Notes under the pieces: generated by a model
Seen by the model: the letters and a program-made list of their open reading frames with translations, nothing else
Told to the model about the DNA's origin: nothing
Databases searched by the model: none
Shown: positions 24,460-35,000 of the stretch, piece by piece
Numbering within the stretch: position 1 is the stretch's first letter
Layout: every line of letters begins with the position of its first letter
Position numbers and translations under genes: made by a program
From: Glandiceps talaboti
Lineage: Eukaryota > Hemichordata > Enteropneusta > Spengelidae
Direction of reading: 5' to 3'
Assembly (NCBI RefSeq): GCF_964340395.1
Contig: NC_135551.1
Coordinates: forward strand, 15,546,003-15,581,002
DNA length: 35,000 bases

Positions 24460-25154
24460 AAGCCCGCCAATTGAAAACACTATAGAATATCATTAACTTA
24501 GAGGGGTAATCTACCTGATTTGGTTCAAGTTATAGAAAGATTTGGACTGATTATATCTCTACTGTTCGGCTAGTTGACCCCTATATCCATCGCTAGACTG
24601 CTGATACCTCAGCGGTGTCTTTGTAGAGATGGGGGACCAGTTATGTACCTCGCCTGCAGGGTTTCAACTCGGTGAAGGAGGTCAAACCATCGTCAACTTT
24701 CGACCGTACGCTTTTAATTGGAGATATTCAGTCTTCCACGATGTTGAACACAGCGCTAGGAAATAAGCAGGTCTTAGTCGGAGCCTTTGGGTCTTCAGTG
24801 TAACGTGGTTTTTTAAAAATATATATATGTATTTAAAGATAGTCGACAAACAGCATGCAGCTGTAGCGAAGACCGGGGCTGAATTCACATCACTGGTTTC
24901 CGACTCGCCAACTCTCTAATTTTGCATCACTTTTCTATCGTAATTATTCGAAATAATAGGCACAACAAAGATGTGAGGGATAAATTCCATCAATCTTCAC
25001 ACTTTTCCTTTCTTGCGAGGAAACTGTAATCGTATTACTGTAAGCCTTGGGATCGGCGACCTATAGAACCCAACATTTAAATCTGAATCGAATCGAAGAT
25101 TATGTTTGGGAATCCTTTCATATATGTTTTCCGCCATTGTGATACACGATGAAA

Positions 25155-25171
25155 TCAATTGATGCAATTGA
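25155..25171. repeat. 7-bp-arm hairpin TCAATTG/CAATTGA
   Basis: The arms are separated by ATG. It is probably incidental. Confidence 0.5.
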
Positions 25172-27270
25172 GACCAAGTTCGCCGCAAACATCGACGGAA
25201 GGCAAATTTCTGCTTTTATCCCTTTATCAGTGATCACAGTAATCTTTCCTTGATTGAATTCATAAGTCGAAAAGGGAACAGATCGCTTCCAATTTAAGCT
25301 TGTCATCGGTAAAAACCATCGGTTTTCCAAAAAAACAAAACAAAAAACAAGCCGCAGCTTTGCCCCAAATTATACATATTCACATCAACTCTAGAAAAAT
25401 CAATATTCGCGCCTTCCGACAACTTAAGTCGATTTCTTGAATTATTACTTACGGATTCTTACGTCATCGATTCCACGTGTAAACGAAATTCAAAACATAA
25501 TGTCTTTGATCTGGAACATTATAGTAAAATTGCACGGCACAAGCTTAATTTAACACTTCCAAATCGATACAACCAATATAGGCAACTGCACTTTGTTACT
25601 CTTGCATGTACAATATGTCCACTACTTTTTAATATCACTTTCCTAGAAGTTTGCAAATGGAATTTCATGATGAGAAATCATCGCATGACATACACATTGC
25701 TGGTATCTAGATACTTTATTGAACGCTTTATGAACACATGCATGACGTAATGATTTTAAAAAAATGAACGCAGTGTATCAATGCAACGGAGAAATGTTTA
25801 CCAAAATTTAGAAGCCGACAAATGGAGTGAATCGGAAGACCTGCAAAATCAGTTATTGTATTGCACGACATCATAAATAGTTCGACATGGTGCTCTTTTT
25901 CAAGGAAAGCTATGTACTGATAATAACTTACAAAACAGTTTAACATATTTTGACGACAGTACAGAGTCATGGTGACGGTGGTACAACGTTTTCACTTTTA
26001 CAGAGAAATGCGAACCCCGCCGTTGGTTGATTGCAGTAGCTTTCTGAGGTACTCGTTTTCTCTCGTTTTTGCCACAAAGGTTACTGCTACTACATTATCT
26101 TGCGAATTTGTCGGCCTAATGTCTTTCCATAAGCGATCGAAGTTACCCGTAGATATCGTTTCAATAGTCTCATATTAGCCTTCTCAACTGGAAGTAATAT
26201 TGACTTTCAACCGCCAAGGCAAAAGCCACCAAATGGTTTCCGAATGTTCCTGATTACGTATGCAAAGTCTGGATTTTGTTACATGCAAATTTTCACCGGT
26301 GTCGTCTGCTGACTGCAACCGCGCCTTTTTCTGCGACACATTTGGGAAAAAATCGTTTAATTTTTGTTCTATTTTTAGAATAAAACGGTTACCTCAAATG
26401 TCGGTATCTTCTAATCAATGAAAATGAGTGTCGGTAACCTAAATGTTAAGAAGAAAGTCAAGATTACGAAAACATTTGGAGAAGGTCAAACTCAAAATGT
26501 CACCTCAGACAAACGCGACAAACAACGAACATTGTCTGCTTAGAGTGTCTGCAACCGATGATAGAATATGTTGTAGTAAGTCTATTATCATGTACACACA
26601 AAAGCACTCGGGAAATTCTGAAAAAAAACTTCATCTGTTACTAAAAGAAAGTTTCAATACGATTTAGACCCACGACCAAGGCCACCCCCCTTTTTTGTAA
26701 AAGACATACGGGACAAGATTGACCATAATGTCATTATTATTATTGCTTCAGTTATTAGAATTTTAGAGAGTCATCCAGGCACAATTATAACACAAAATGA
26801 ACCCTGGAAGTAGAGATGAGAATGGAATCCGGAACTATTTCGACTAGTCAGGTAGAAAATCAAAGATTTACTCTAGAAAAGTAGATTTCGAAGTGGTTTA
26901 TTTGAATGTTTTATGGCAATAATCAAGGGCTTTGTACGGTGATTCAAACCCCAAATCTGACATTTTCTTCCGTTTCGAGGTTTCTTCAGGCTTGTTGTTT
27001 TCCGCCAAAACATGTCGGGAGCTTCAGACAGGTTAAATTTTTAATGACTTTGAGAATATACGATCGACATTTCCACCTGTGTCATCACGCGTACATCCTT
27101 CAAATAATTCTCGTCAACTGGTAATTGCAAAATGGGTGACGATTGTGACATTCCGAACAAAACTTCATTCCGTAATTTTTGTCATGTTCATCATTGTTCT
27201 TATTTACACAAAATAACTGACACGTTAGTAATAATAATACTAATTACTAACATACCGAGTTGACTGACAT

Positions 27271-29298
27271 TTTAAAACGAGATGATGTACTATAAAACTC
27301 CTGTGACAATTTCATCCATTTGTCTGACAAACTAGATATTGAGACTCAGATTAGGGCAAAAAATCTTGCTCAATAAAAACAAATTTTCTACAAAAGGAAA
27401 GCAAAGCAAATTTTGTTTCACTTTTGTCGTATTTACATGATATGACAGTTCTAAGAACGAGACGCGTTTTTTTTCATTACATCCGGGTTTTTTTGTTTTT
27501 TTTTACCAGAAGTTCACTCCAAGGTAGAAATTGACAAACAGTAGCCTTCAACATGAGGAGTCAAAAACCCTTTTAGCGAAGTTCATCGATTTGTGGCACG
27601 GTTGAAATAATAGTATGCTATCGATATTGTCAACATTGAAGACCAAGGAACAAAACCAGCTTTGCATAGAGTTCACTATGGTGTACCTAAGTATCAGTTT
27701 TCTTGCTATAGAGATTTATTACAAATCAATTTGGTTTCAACTCAACTGATACCACATACTAGAAAACAGCCCGGGTCAATACAATGTATACGAGCTGCCA
27801 CACAGAATGTCCTTGAGTAGAGAAATGATTTGTGGGCCAAATTGCCACCACTGCCAACAACCACGTGACCTCCACTAGTGCCACTACCACCGCCAAATGT
27901 ATAAAAAAAAATCCCCTACCAGTGTTGATAACACGTCACTGATCTTGCCAACTTTTTGTCATAACAATAGCTATAAAAGTTACTAATGCAAAGAATTATT
28001 ACAAATTTGAAGACATTGGTTCAAGTTTCTAACAATGTTTTCTTTTTCAGGTTAAAAATGTTAAAATCGCGTAACGGTGGTCCAAAAACAAACTTTAAAG
28101 ATTACAACAAAAAAATGTAGTCTGCAAATCACGTGACCTGAATTTAAATTTGCATATTTATCCGTTGACAGGCGAGTTTGTCGAACGCTTTCCAAAAGAC
28201 CACTTACCTACTAACCCTCGCAAATAATTGTTGTCAAGGAGATTGTCAGCGTCAAAATTCTTTAGAACTAGTATGTTTTTTAATGTGGTTCAAGTTGTTC
28301 GACTACATCACATAAGTAAATAACATGTAATCGAAAAAAAAAAAGTTTGCTAGAATTACCGTGACGACAAAAACATCCACAACGTGTTTTCAAAATACAA
28401 TGCCAGGTTCTAAATATGTACCGTGTGGCAAGATTTCCCACTCCTAAAAAATATCGTTTAACCATGAAAGAAACACCGCCAACATTCTCAGAAATTTTAC
28501 ACCTAAACGACAAAAATATGACGAAAATGTACTTTCATGGATGCATACATAAAATGGTAATATGGTGTGTGTGTGTTTTATGTATACGCGTACTCGGTCG
28601 TTTTACACTAAACCAGATATTATTTGTGTTTCTATGCATAAGCATGCACCAGTAGAAAAAAAAAACACATAACAAGTTCTAATTTACAGTATTTAGATGA
28701 GCAAACATTCCTATGAAAATGTACTGGTAGTATAGTATTAATAACAATAGAAAACTCTTAAATACCATATTGGCAGATAAATATATGGGTGTTATTGGTG
28801 TTAGGCGGGTCAACAGAATTAGAATTCTAGTTGGTTTTAGTTTCTTTTCGGTTTGTGTATCAGAAAGAGTTTTACTTTGTAAGACTCACTAATGACTTTG
28901 TATACATACTTACAGATTACGGTGTGTACTGGGTTGTTGATAATTCAAAAGTTACGTGTATGTAAAATTTAGTGTCTTGAACGAGGATCTCTGAACTCTT
29001 TAAAAAATTATGTTTTATACACAGCTTAGAACGTGTTTGTCATTAATGTGAATTGGGAGAGGGGTACATTGCAGAAGAGTTGGCCTAGATTTGAGAAGCT
29101 GTGGGGGTTCCCACATTTTACTTGTACACTAAGCTTATTCACCGATGTGCAGACTACGACTTTGGAGAGAGGACTAAAGGTGATCGATTGAAAAGTGAAA
29201 TTTGATGGCATAAACGACTCAGTGTGAGAAAACAGTGTAAACCGCAAATTGTAAAAATGGACTTCGACTGACTTTTTACTCGTTTGACTCTACTTTGC
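27271..29298. other. Non-coding stretch
   Basis: TATAAAACTCCTG at 27291-27303 also occurs at 17490-17502. CACGTGACCT occurs near 27872 and 28131. A short (GT)n lies near 28563-28575. No gene is recognised. Confidence 0.45.
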
Positions 29299-29322
29299 AA
29301 GACTTGCAAGAAGTCAAGTCTT
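29299..29322. repeat. 8-bp-arm hairpin AAGACTTG/CAAGTCTT
   Basis: Perfect arms at 29299-29306 and 29315-29322 with an 8-nt loop, in a segment where GACTTGCAAG-like words recur. Confidence 0.6.
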
Positions 29323-29801
29323 AACTTTCAATGCGTATAAATAAAAGGCAAAACAAGTACAAGTAATAAACAAGAAATGGTGTTACGAGAAATAAATGAA
29401 CAAGTGTGAAATTAGATCACCTTGTGTGTTAGGGTATGTTTTTGTGCAACACAAGAATATAGTCAAATTTTTTCAATACTTTTATCATTGTTATTATTTC
29501 TATCGTTACTCGTTCTCCAAACATCTAACACCGAACCTCACTTGTTGGTTATGCATTACAGTAATACAAGCAGTTCCATTTTCTTTCGGATGTACAAAAA
29601 TAAACGCGTTTTTGTAGTTGTGGTGGTGGTGGTGATGGTTATTTGCAATTGGTTATGGCAATTGCAGTTTCATCACCATATGCTAGCCAATCAAATTAAA
29701 ATTCTTGAATATAAATTCTTATTTTTCAGCAATTTTTAAAAAAAATTCCTTCTTTATTTTAGACACACATCGTGGACATTGTCCATATTAATGACGTAAT
29801 A
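29323..29801. other. AT-rich non-coding stretch
   Basis: It contains a short (GTG)n at about 29619-29634 and A/T runs. No recognised gene. Confidence 0.45.
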
Positions 29802-29866
29802 TCACAATTTTGGTTCAAAACCAACCACATTTACAAATATTTTAATGAAACCGGAGTCGCCATATT
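29802..29866 (+). repeat. Dispersed repeat copy 1
   Basis: It aligns without gaps to 30520-30584. The identical blocks are AATTTTGGTT, ATTTACAAATATT and AGTCGCCATATT, at identical spacings (23 and 26 bp). I count about 48 of 65 positions identical. The fixed spacing makes chance unlikely. Family unknown. Confidence 0.6.
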
Positions 29867-30450
29867 TTTCCACAGATAACTGATATTGGCGGCGAATAAT
29901 CTTTAGTACACAAGATGTACACAATACTTTAATTTGTTAATTTTTAAAATGATATCCTTCCAAAGTTTCCTATATTGCTGTAAAACAAACGGTGGCACCC
30001 CACTGTCGCTTCCCATTGTGAACGTTTGTATATCATGGACAGCCATTCCTTTCCTCCACGTGCCAAAGGAATTGACGTTTTCTCTACCTTACGGCAACTT
30101 TAGATCAAACGCTACGAAACGCAAACAAAAAATTCAACAAGACAAAATCTGTACAACCGGACTGTATTTGGTATATTGACTAAACTAACATTTGCTGTTA
30201 TGTTAGTAGTTCTCGCCTTAGTAAGACCCGTGTCGTATTGGACATTGTCTGGAGGTGTGAAATGCATACACGGAGTGAAAACGATAGCCTCAAGTGGTCT
30301 CGGTGTTTTGATTTTGTGAAAAAAAAGTTGTCATACGCCGAGGTACGCTTGTGTGGCTTTGTTTGCGTGAGAGAAAAAATTAGCCTCCTTTGTAGTGCCG
30401 AACACTTTCTAATCAAAATTTAGGTGACAACAAATCTTGACATTCCGTAC
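29867..30450. other. Non-coding stretch between repeat copies
   Basis: No gene recognised. Open frames are under 85 codons. Confidence 0.45.
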
Positions 30451-30584
30451 AATTTTGGTCAATATTCCCGCTCATTTTGGAGTGAAGTCGTGCCATTTAT
30501 AGATAGATATGTATCGAAGTCATAATTTTGGTTAAGATGGGATCAAATTTACAAATATTGTTCAAAAAGTGAAGTCGCCATATT
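30451..30584 (+). repeat. Dispersed repeat copy 2 with partial copy beside it
   Basis: The full copy is 30520-30584, matching 29802-29866. Immediately upstream, 30451-30499 carries AATTTTGGT and then GTGAAGTCG-T-GCCAT in the same order with shorter spacing. It looks like a third, more diverged and shortened copy offset by 73 bp. Confidence 0.5.
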
Positions 30585-32052
30585 GTTTGGGATTACGATA
30601 GTGGAAGAGGTATGGACGGTTTGTTGTTACCGACATCAATTCACACGGCAATGCAAACGTGGTGGCCAGGTAGCAGAGTCCGTCAATTTGCAGACAAATT
30701 AACGACGACGAGCTACTGTTGTAAATTCTATTTTGTTTTCAGCCTTCCGTCGGACATCGCCTCTCTAGAAGAAAACTTTCTAATATGAGGGGAAACTCGA
30801 AAGTGATTCGAGTTATTTCATCAAAGCCTCTATCCCTGGAGTAGTTTAGCTGATAGAACAGAATTTGCATTTACATCAACATAATTCACTTAAGATTTGT
30901 TCCCCGTTATTTGCAGAATCCTTTTCACGTACAGTTTGAAGGGTATGAGTAATAAATCGCAAAATTTCCCTTGGCACACAGATATAACCAGCAGCGATTT
31001 GACGTCTACCCCCGTTATCAACTTCGCTAATAAGTTGGGTAGTTTCGCAATTTTTCGACTCATCAAACGAAATCAACCCCAAATCGTCTACCACCCCGAG
31101 CAAAGTAATGCTTTTGATCCAAAACCGTGACTTATTAACTCAATACGGATCAAGACATTCGATTTCGTTAATCATTCTATGTAGGCTGGTTTGGGCAATT
31201 TACTCGATGTTTGCAGGGTATGTTGATTTTGACGTGAGCTTCATGGCCCGATCTACGTGAAAGTTTCTCCAGCACTCAGCGGGAAAGTAATGCTGATATT
31301 TAAGAGAACAATTTACACTTTCTCTATTCTTCAAATACGGCGGTGATTATCCCAGTACTACGGCATCAAGTTTTTTCCCCATAATTTAGAGACAGTTAGT
31401 ACTATTTTGATAAAGAATTCTTCTGAAAATGACGGTATTTATTAACCATTCACCATTCAACAAAAGCCATACTACAAAAATGTATCTAATCCCCAGTATT
31501 TATGCGGCGACATTTTCTCTAACTTTTGAATCATTTCAAGTGAATACTGTTCTTGAACAATTCATGCGTTACAATGTACATTTCAGTTCTTTACTACGGT
31601 GTTCTCCGAGGCGCTTTCACGTGTTTGCTATAATATCATTGCCATGTTGTCAATTTCTACAAAATTAGGCACCTCGAATTGTCCGCCAAAATCGTTTGGG
31701 TAAAAATCTCGTTTTTCCATAAAGGTTTGTTAATTTGCCTCTTAATTTTGGAATGAAATTAAAGGAACGATCCTTATCTGTGAATTCCATCAAAAATTCG
31801 TGTCAAAATGATCTTTTTAAACAAAAACAAAAACAAAAACAAAAACACCGGGAGTCCCCGCTTTTCTCACCATGTACCTGCGTCATTGTGCTTACACAGC
31901 GATTCCACAAAGATTTCAGAGTTGGAAGTTATATAACGTAAAAAAAGATGAAATGAAACTGTGAACATATCGGAATTTGCAACTGCAATTATTGTTGCAA
32001 AATGAACTAATACGAAATGGAACATTTCTAACTGTAAGACACCACATTAGAG
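30585..32052. other. Non-coding stretch with AAAAC microsatellite
   Basis: It contains (AAAAC)n at about 31818-31847. AGCGGGAAAGTA occurs near 31278 and again in the duplicated unit at 32053. No gene is recognised. Confidence 0.45.
31818..31847. repeat. (AAAAC)n pentanucleotide repeat
   Basis: About five AAAAC units preceded by TTTTTAA. Confidence 0.9.
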
Positions 32053-32097
32053 GAGATCTAAGCGGGAAAGTACAGAGATCTAAGCGGGGAAAGTATA
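32053..32097. repeat. 22/23-bp tandem duplication
   Basis: Two units, each starting GAGATCTAAGCGGG and ending AAAGTA(C/T)A, at 32053-32074 and 32075-32097. The second has one extra G and one substitution, and GAG starts a third partial unit. Each unit contains the E2F-like string GCGGGAAA or GGGGAAA. Confidence 0.9.
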
Positions 32098-35000
32098 GAG
32101 TTCTGCTTATGTCAACAGATCTTTACCGCCAAAATAACAACTACAAATATAGAAACCAAGAGAGAGATGAAACTATGATAATTTCATATAGGTCATAATC
32201 TCAAATATTATCGAACAATGTTTTCAGATCATAATTAACTTTGAAAAAACGCGGTAATGGAAAAACAGCGGGAAACTTGATTCAAACTACACACTAACAA
32301 CTCTTTCTCTCCCCGAGATTGTTTCTAATTTTATAATGTTGACGTATTTCGTCACTTTTGGACTCAATTGAGAGGTGCCCTAGTAGCAACAAACTTCACG
32401 AATTTATTGATTGTTCTGAATGAATCGGTCAGTAAATATACTATATTAGAACTCACCAAAACAACTACGACCAAAACAATGAAATAAACCAAAAATTCGT
32501 TCCTGTATTACCCGAAAGATTGCACAGAACGTTATGCGTACATGTATATTGCTTTTTTTTAGCAACTTCGGTTCATCGTTGTGTGTGTGTTTGTTTGTTT
32601 GAGAAAATCTAAGGCTGTCTTTAAATATAGCAACTGGTGACATTCATGGGAAATAGCAACTATAGCTGTATTCACAGATTGACAACAATATTATCAGTTC
32701 TATAGCAGGAATCACCAAATCATTTACTATGCAGTAGTTAACGAACAAATAAACACTCAAATGTGCGAGACAACAAATCTATAAAGTAACAAACAAACAA
32801 TCAAACAACACAAAGATGTTTAGAAAATAGTAATTCACAGTTCAACATTTACTATAAAAAACAAACTACATTCATTTCTGTGAGTGAAAGAACAAAACGA
32901 AAACTTCATCTTCGACAATTATTTTAGTCAACTTTACTCCCTGGGAAAGCGCTGAAAACATTTTGCTCGCTAGATTTGTTTTGTATCGATGTGATGTCAA
33001 ATTCTAACGAAAGAAAGAGTGTGTTTTTGAAGCACAATATCGAATAATATGAATTAAGATGAATAAGTTACAGATTCGATATATTTGGAAAACGATACAA
33101 AACAAGCAGCGATACAAGGATACAGTTGGTGTGGATGGAAAAAGAAAATAAGGCTTTGCTTTGAATCGATGTTGAAACTCCCTTGACACGACTAATATCC
33201 ATCGTGGGCTTGACCTTACATCAATTCCCAACACAGAATCAATCAACTACCATATAACTATTGTCCTTTCAAAGTTACCTTGATCATGAACAAACACACA
33301 CAAAAACTCGACAAAAATGGCGAATATTTGACCATCGAAAACCTCTAAAGTTTAGTAAACGAAATTAGATAAAACGTTGTTATATTTCCCACACTTTTTA
33401 TCAAAACTCAAAAAAAAAATCTACAAATGAGTCTTTGCCCAAGTATCAGAAAGCTCAGATTTCCGTAAAAACGATTTTAACGACAGTCTTAGCTCTCGTG
33501 AGTGTAGACATACAAACCCCTTCTTTCATCTTATGAACATCAAAATGCAAATACAATCTTAGACTAATAGATGCTTGACCCAATATCTAAAGAATTGCAA
33601 AAGGAGGGGAAAATACTACTTTCCAACGAAACCTATGAATTTTGAACGAAATTTTTCGAGTGAACGACAAAAAAGTATGGCGGGATTATACTTAGTGTGC
33701 ATTGCAGTAAAAATAGAGAATGTGAAGTCTGGTTTATCGAATTAGAAGACTGAAAACAAAAGTGTCGAAGCTAGGATAATCAGTTAACGAAATTAGTTAC
33801 AGAGTCTTCAAAACTATTGGTCAAACTTACAAGTTGTATATAGTGTTCATTAGACGCAAAGTTTCACTGGCTTGTACATATTTCCAAAATGCGTTTGCCT
33901 TGAAATTCTAGCAGCTTCCTGTTCATATTGAACTTACCATATATTGTAATTATCATCCGAAAATCGAGGCCGCAATAGCAGTCACTAATTAATTTACCGA
34001 AAATTGATATTTATAAAACGAAATTCAAGCCAAGATATCACTATTGCTCAAAAACACCGGCGATTCTGACTTTGGAAAAAGTAGCTCGCTCGAGGATATG
34101 GCTAATAATTTCACGATCTCGTTTGTAAGTAAGGAGAACGTAGACTACTTGTTGACGGGTGCTGACTAAAATTTTTATCAACTCCAGGTTAGTTTTTCAG
34201 AGATAAAAACTGTCTAAAGTTATATTTTTTCTTTGATGAACTGATTTCGTTGGTACGTACATAGGCTAAATCATACGGTGATCAATCTGATTGGTAATTT
34301 GACTCGCAGTGTCAATTGTGATAGAATATGGAGATCAATGTCTATCGGCCTTTGAATGGAATCGAATTTACACAACTGAGTGTGCTTCTCTAATATGCAA
34401 CGAAATCAAGTTAGACACAGAACGATCACAACGAGAACGAAAGTCAATGTCAGGTTGTATATTTTTTTTTACAAATTCCCCTTGGAAGTAAAGTCGGACT
34501 AAAACCTGTAATGTGTTCGTTCAAAAGTACATTCGCTCCAGTTTGACAGATGTTGTGTACATTTCAAGATGTCAGACCTATTTTTGAATATGTTACCCTT
34601 TTATGAAATCCATTCTTATTCATCATCAAGTCGTCGAGTTCATCGTTGACAGTATTCTAATTATAAAAGCAATTGCGACTTCTCTCGGATTTATTTGCTC
34701 AAATTATCAAGGGCAATGTTTAAGCAAAATATATTGAAAAAAAAAAGAATTCTAACAGAGGGTTGGGGAAAAGATATCAACAGACTCGGAGAATTGACGG
34801 TTTATCCTAGGGTAGAGAAACGATCAAATACGACAACAAAACCCTAATTAAACCACGACAAAAACTTATTTACATAGTCGATGAACCACTCGATTTAAAA
34901 ATTGACGAAAATATCCATATTTCATTGTTTTATTACACGGTTACTGTCGTAAGTACATATACATTGCGACGTTTATTTGTACAGACGATCAAGATATCGT
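32098..35000. other. Non-coding stretch to window end
   Basis: A short (GT)n(TTTG)n lies at 32579-32602, and AAAC-rich sequence near 32790-32810. Open frames are at most about 80 codons and none is recognised. No RNA gene, transposon domain or terminal repeat is seen at the right edge. Confidence 0.5.

Larger units (their letters stand above)
24073..27270. other. Non-coding stretch, nothing recognised
   Basis: It contains small hairpins at 24444-24459 and 25155-25171, and a short direct repeat (CGGTTACCTCAAATGT near 26385, CGGTAACCTAAATGT near 26435). Open frames are at most about 80 codons and unrecognised. Confidence 0.5.

Overview
This window looks like non-coding DNA from an animal nuclear genome, either intergenic or the inside of a very large intron. 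It is AT-rich, has no compact gene arrangement, and stop codons are dense in all six frames. The longest open frames that are not simple repeats are 120 to 175 codons. None carries a domain or motif I recognise, and several lack an ATG at the frame start. I see no rRNA, no tRNA, no CRISPR array, no prokaryote-style operon and no transposase or reverse transcriptase. The abundance and length of microsatellites, together with small inverted-repeat elements, fit a metazoan, perhaps a marine invertebrate. That assignment is an inference, and nothing here fixes the phylum.

Layout. Positions 1-3072 are unremarkable AT-rich sequence with homopolymer and pyrimidine runs, one full CRE-type site and an imperfect palindrome at 996-1069. 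Positions 3073-3305 form a fold-back element with 45-46 bp arms of about 93% identity. Positions 3781-3972 hold a diverged direct duplication. A compound tetranucleotide array lies at 7868-8008. Positions 10162-10417 hold a second, older inverted-repeat element with three copies of a 32-bp unit in its core. Positions 10889-14217 are the repeat-dense heart of the window: a (TC)50 tract, a 413-bp purine tract with four G-quadruplex motifs and a 40-bp internal duplication, a (TATG)16 array and a four-block trinucleotide array.

Positions 14218-18335 are plain apart from small palindromes and an E-box/CRE/CCAAT cluster near 17.9 kb. Positions 18336-18513 are adjoining (TC)46 and (TGTC)18 arrays. 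About 19.19-19.80 kb holds three diverged tandem units. A back-to-back pair of E2F-like sites lies at 21.77-21.80 kb. An AACC/AAAC array is at 23.99-24.07 kb. A dispersed repeat with colinear copies lies at 29.8 and 30.5 kb, and a 22/23-bp tandem duplication at 32.05 kb. The rest is featureless to my reading.

I found no set of genes that work together and no convincing new biological system. The items most worth following up are the two fold-back elements, the diverged 19.2-19.8 kb units, the 29.8/30.5 kb repeat, and the strand-asymmetric recurrence of a TTTNCCGCCAAAA-like motif.
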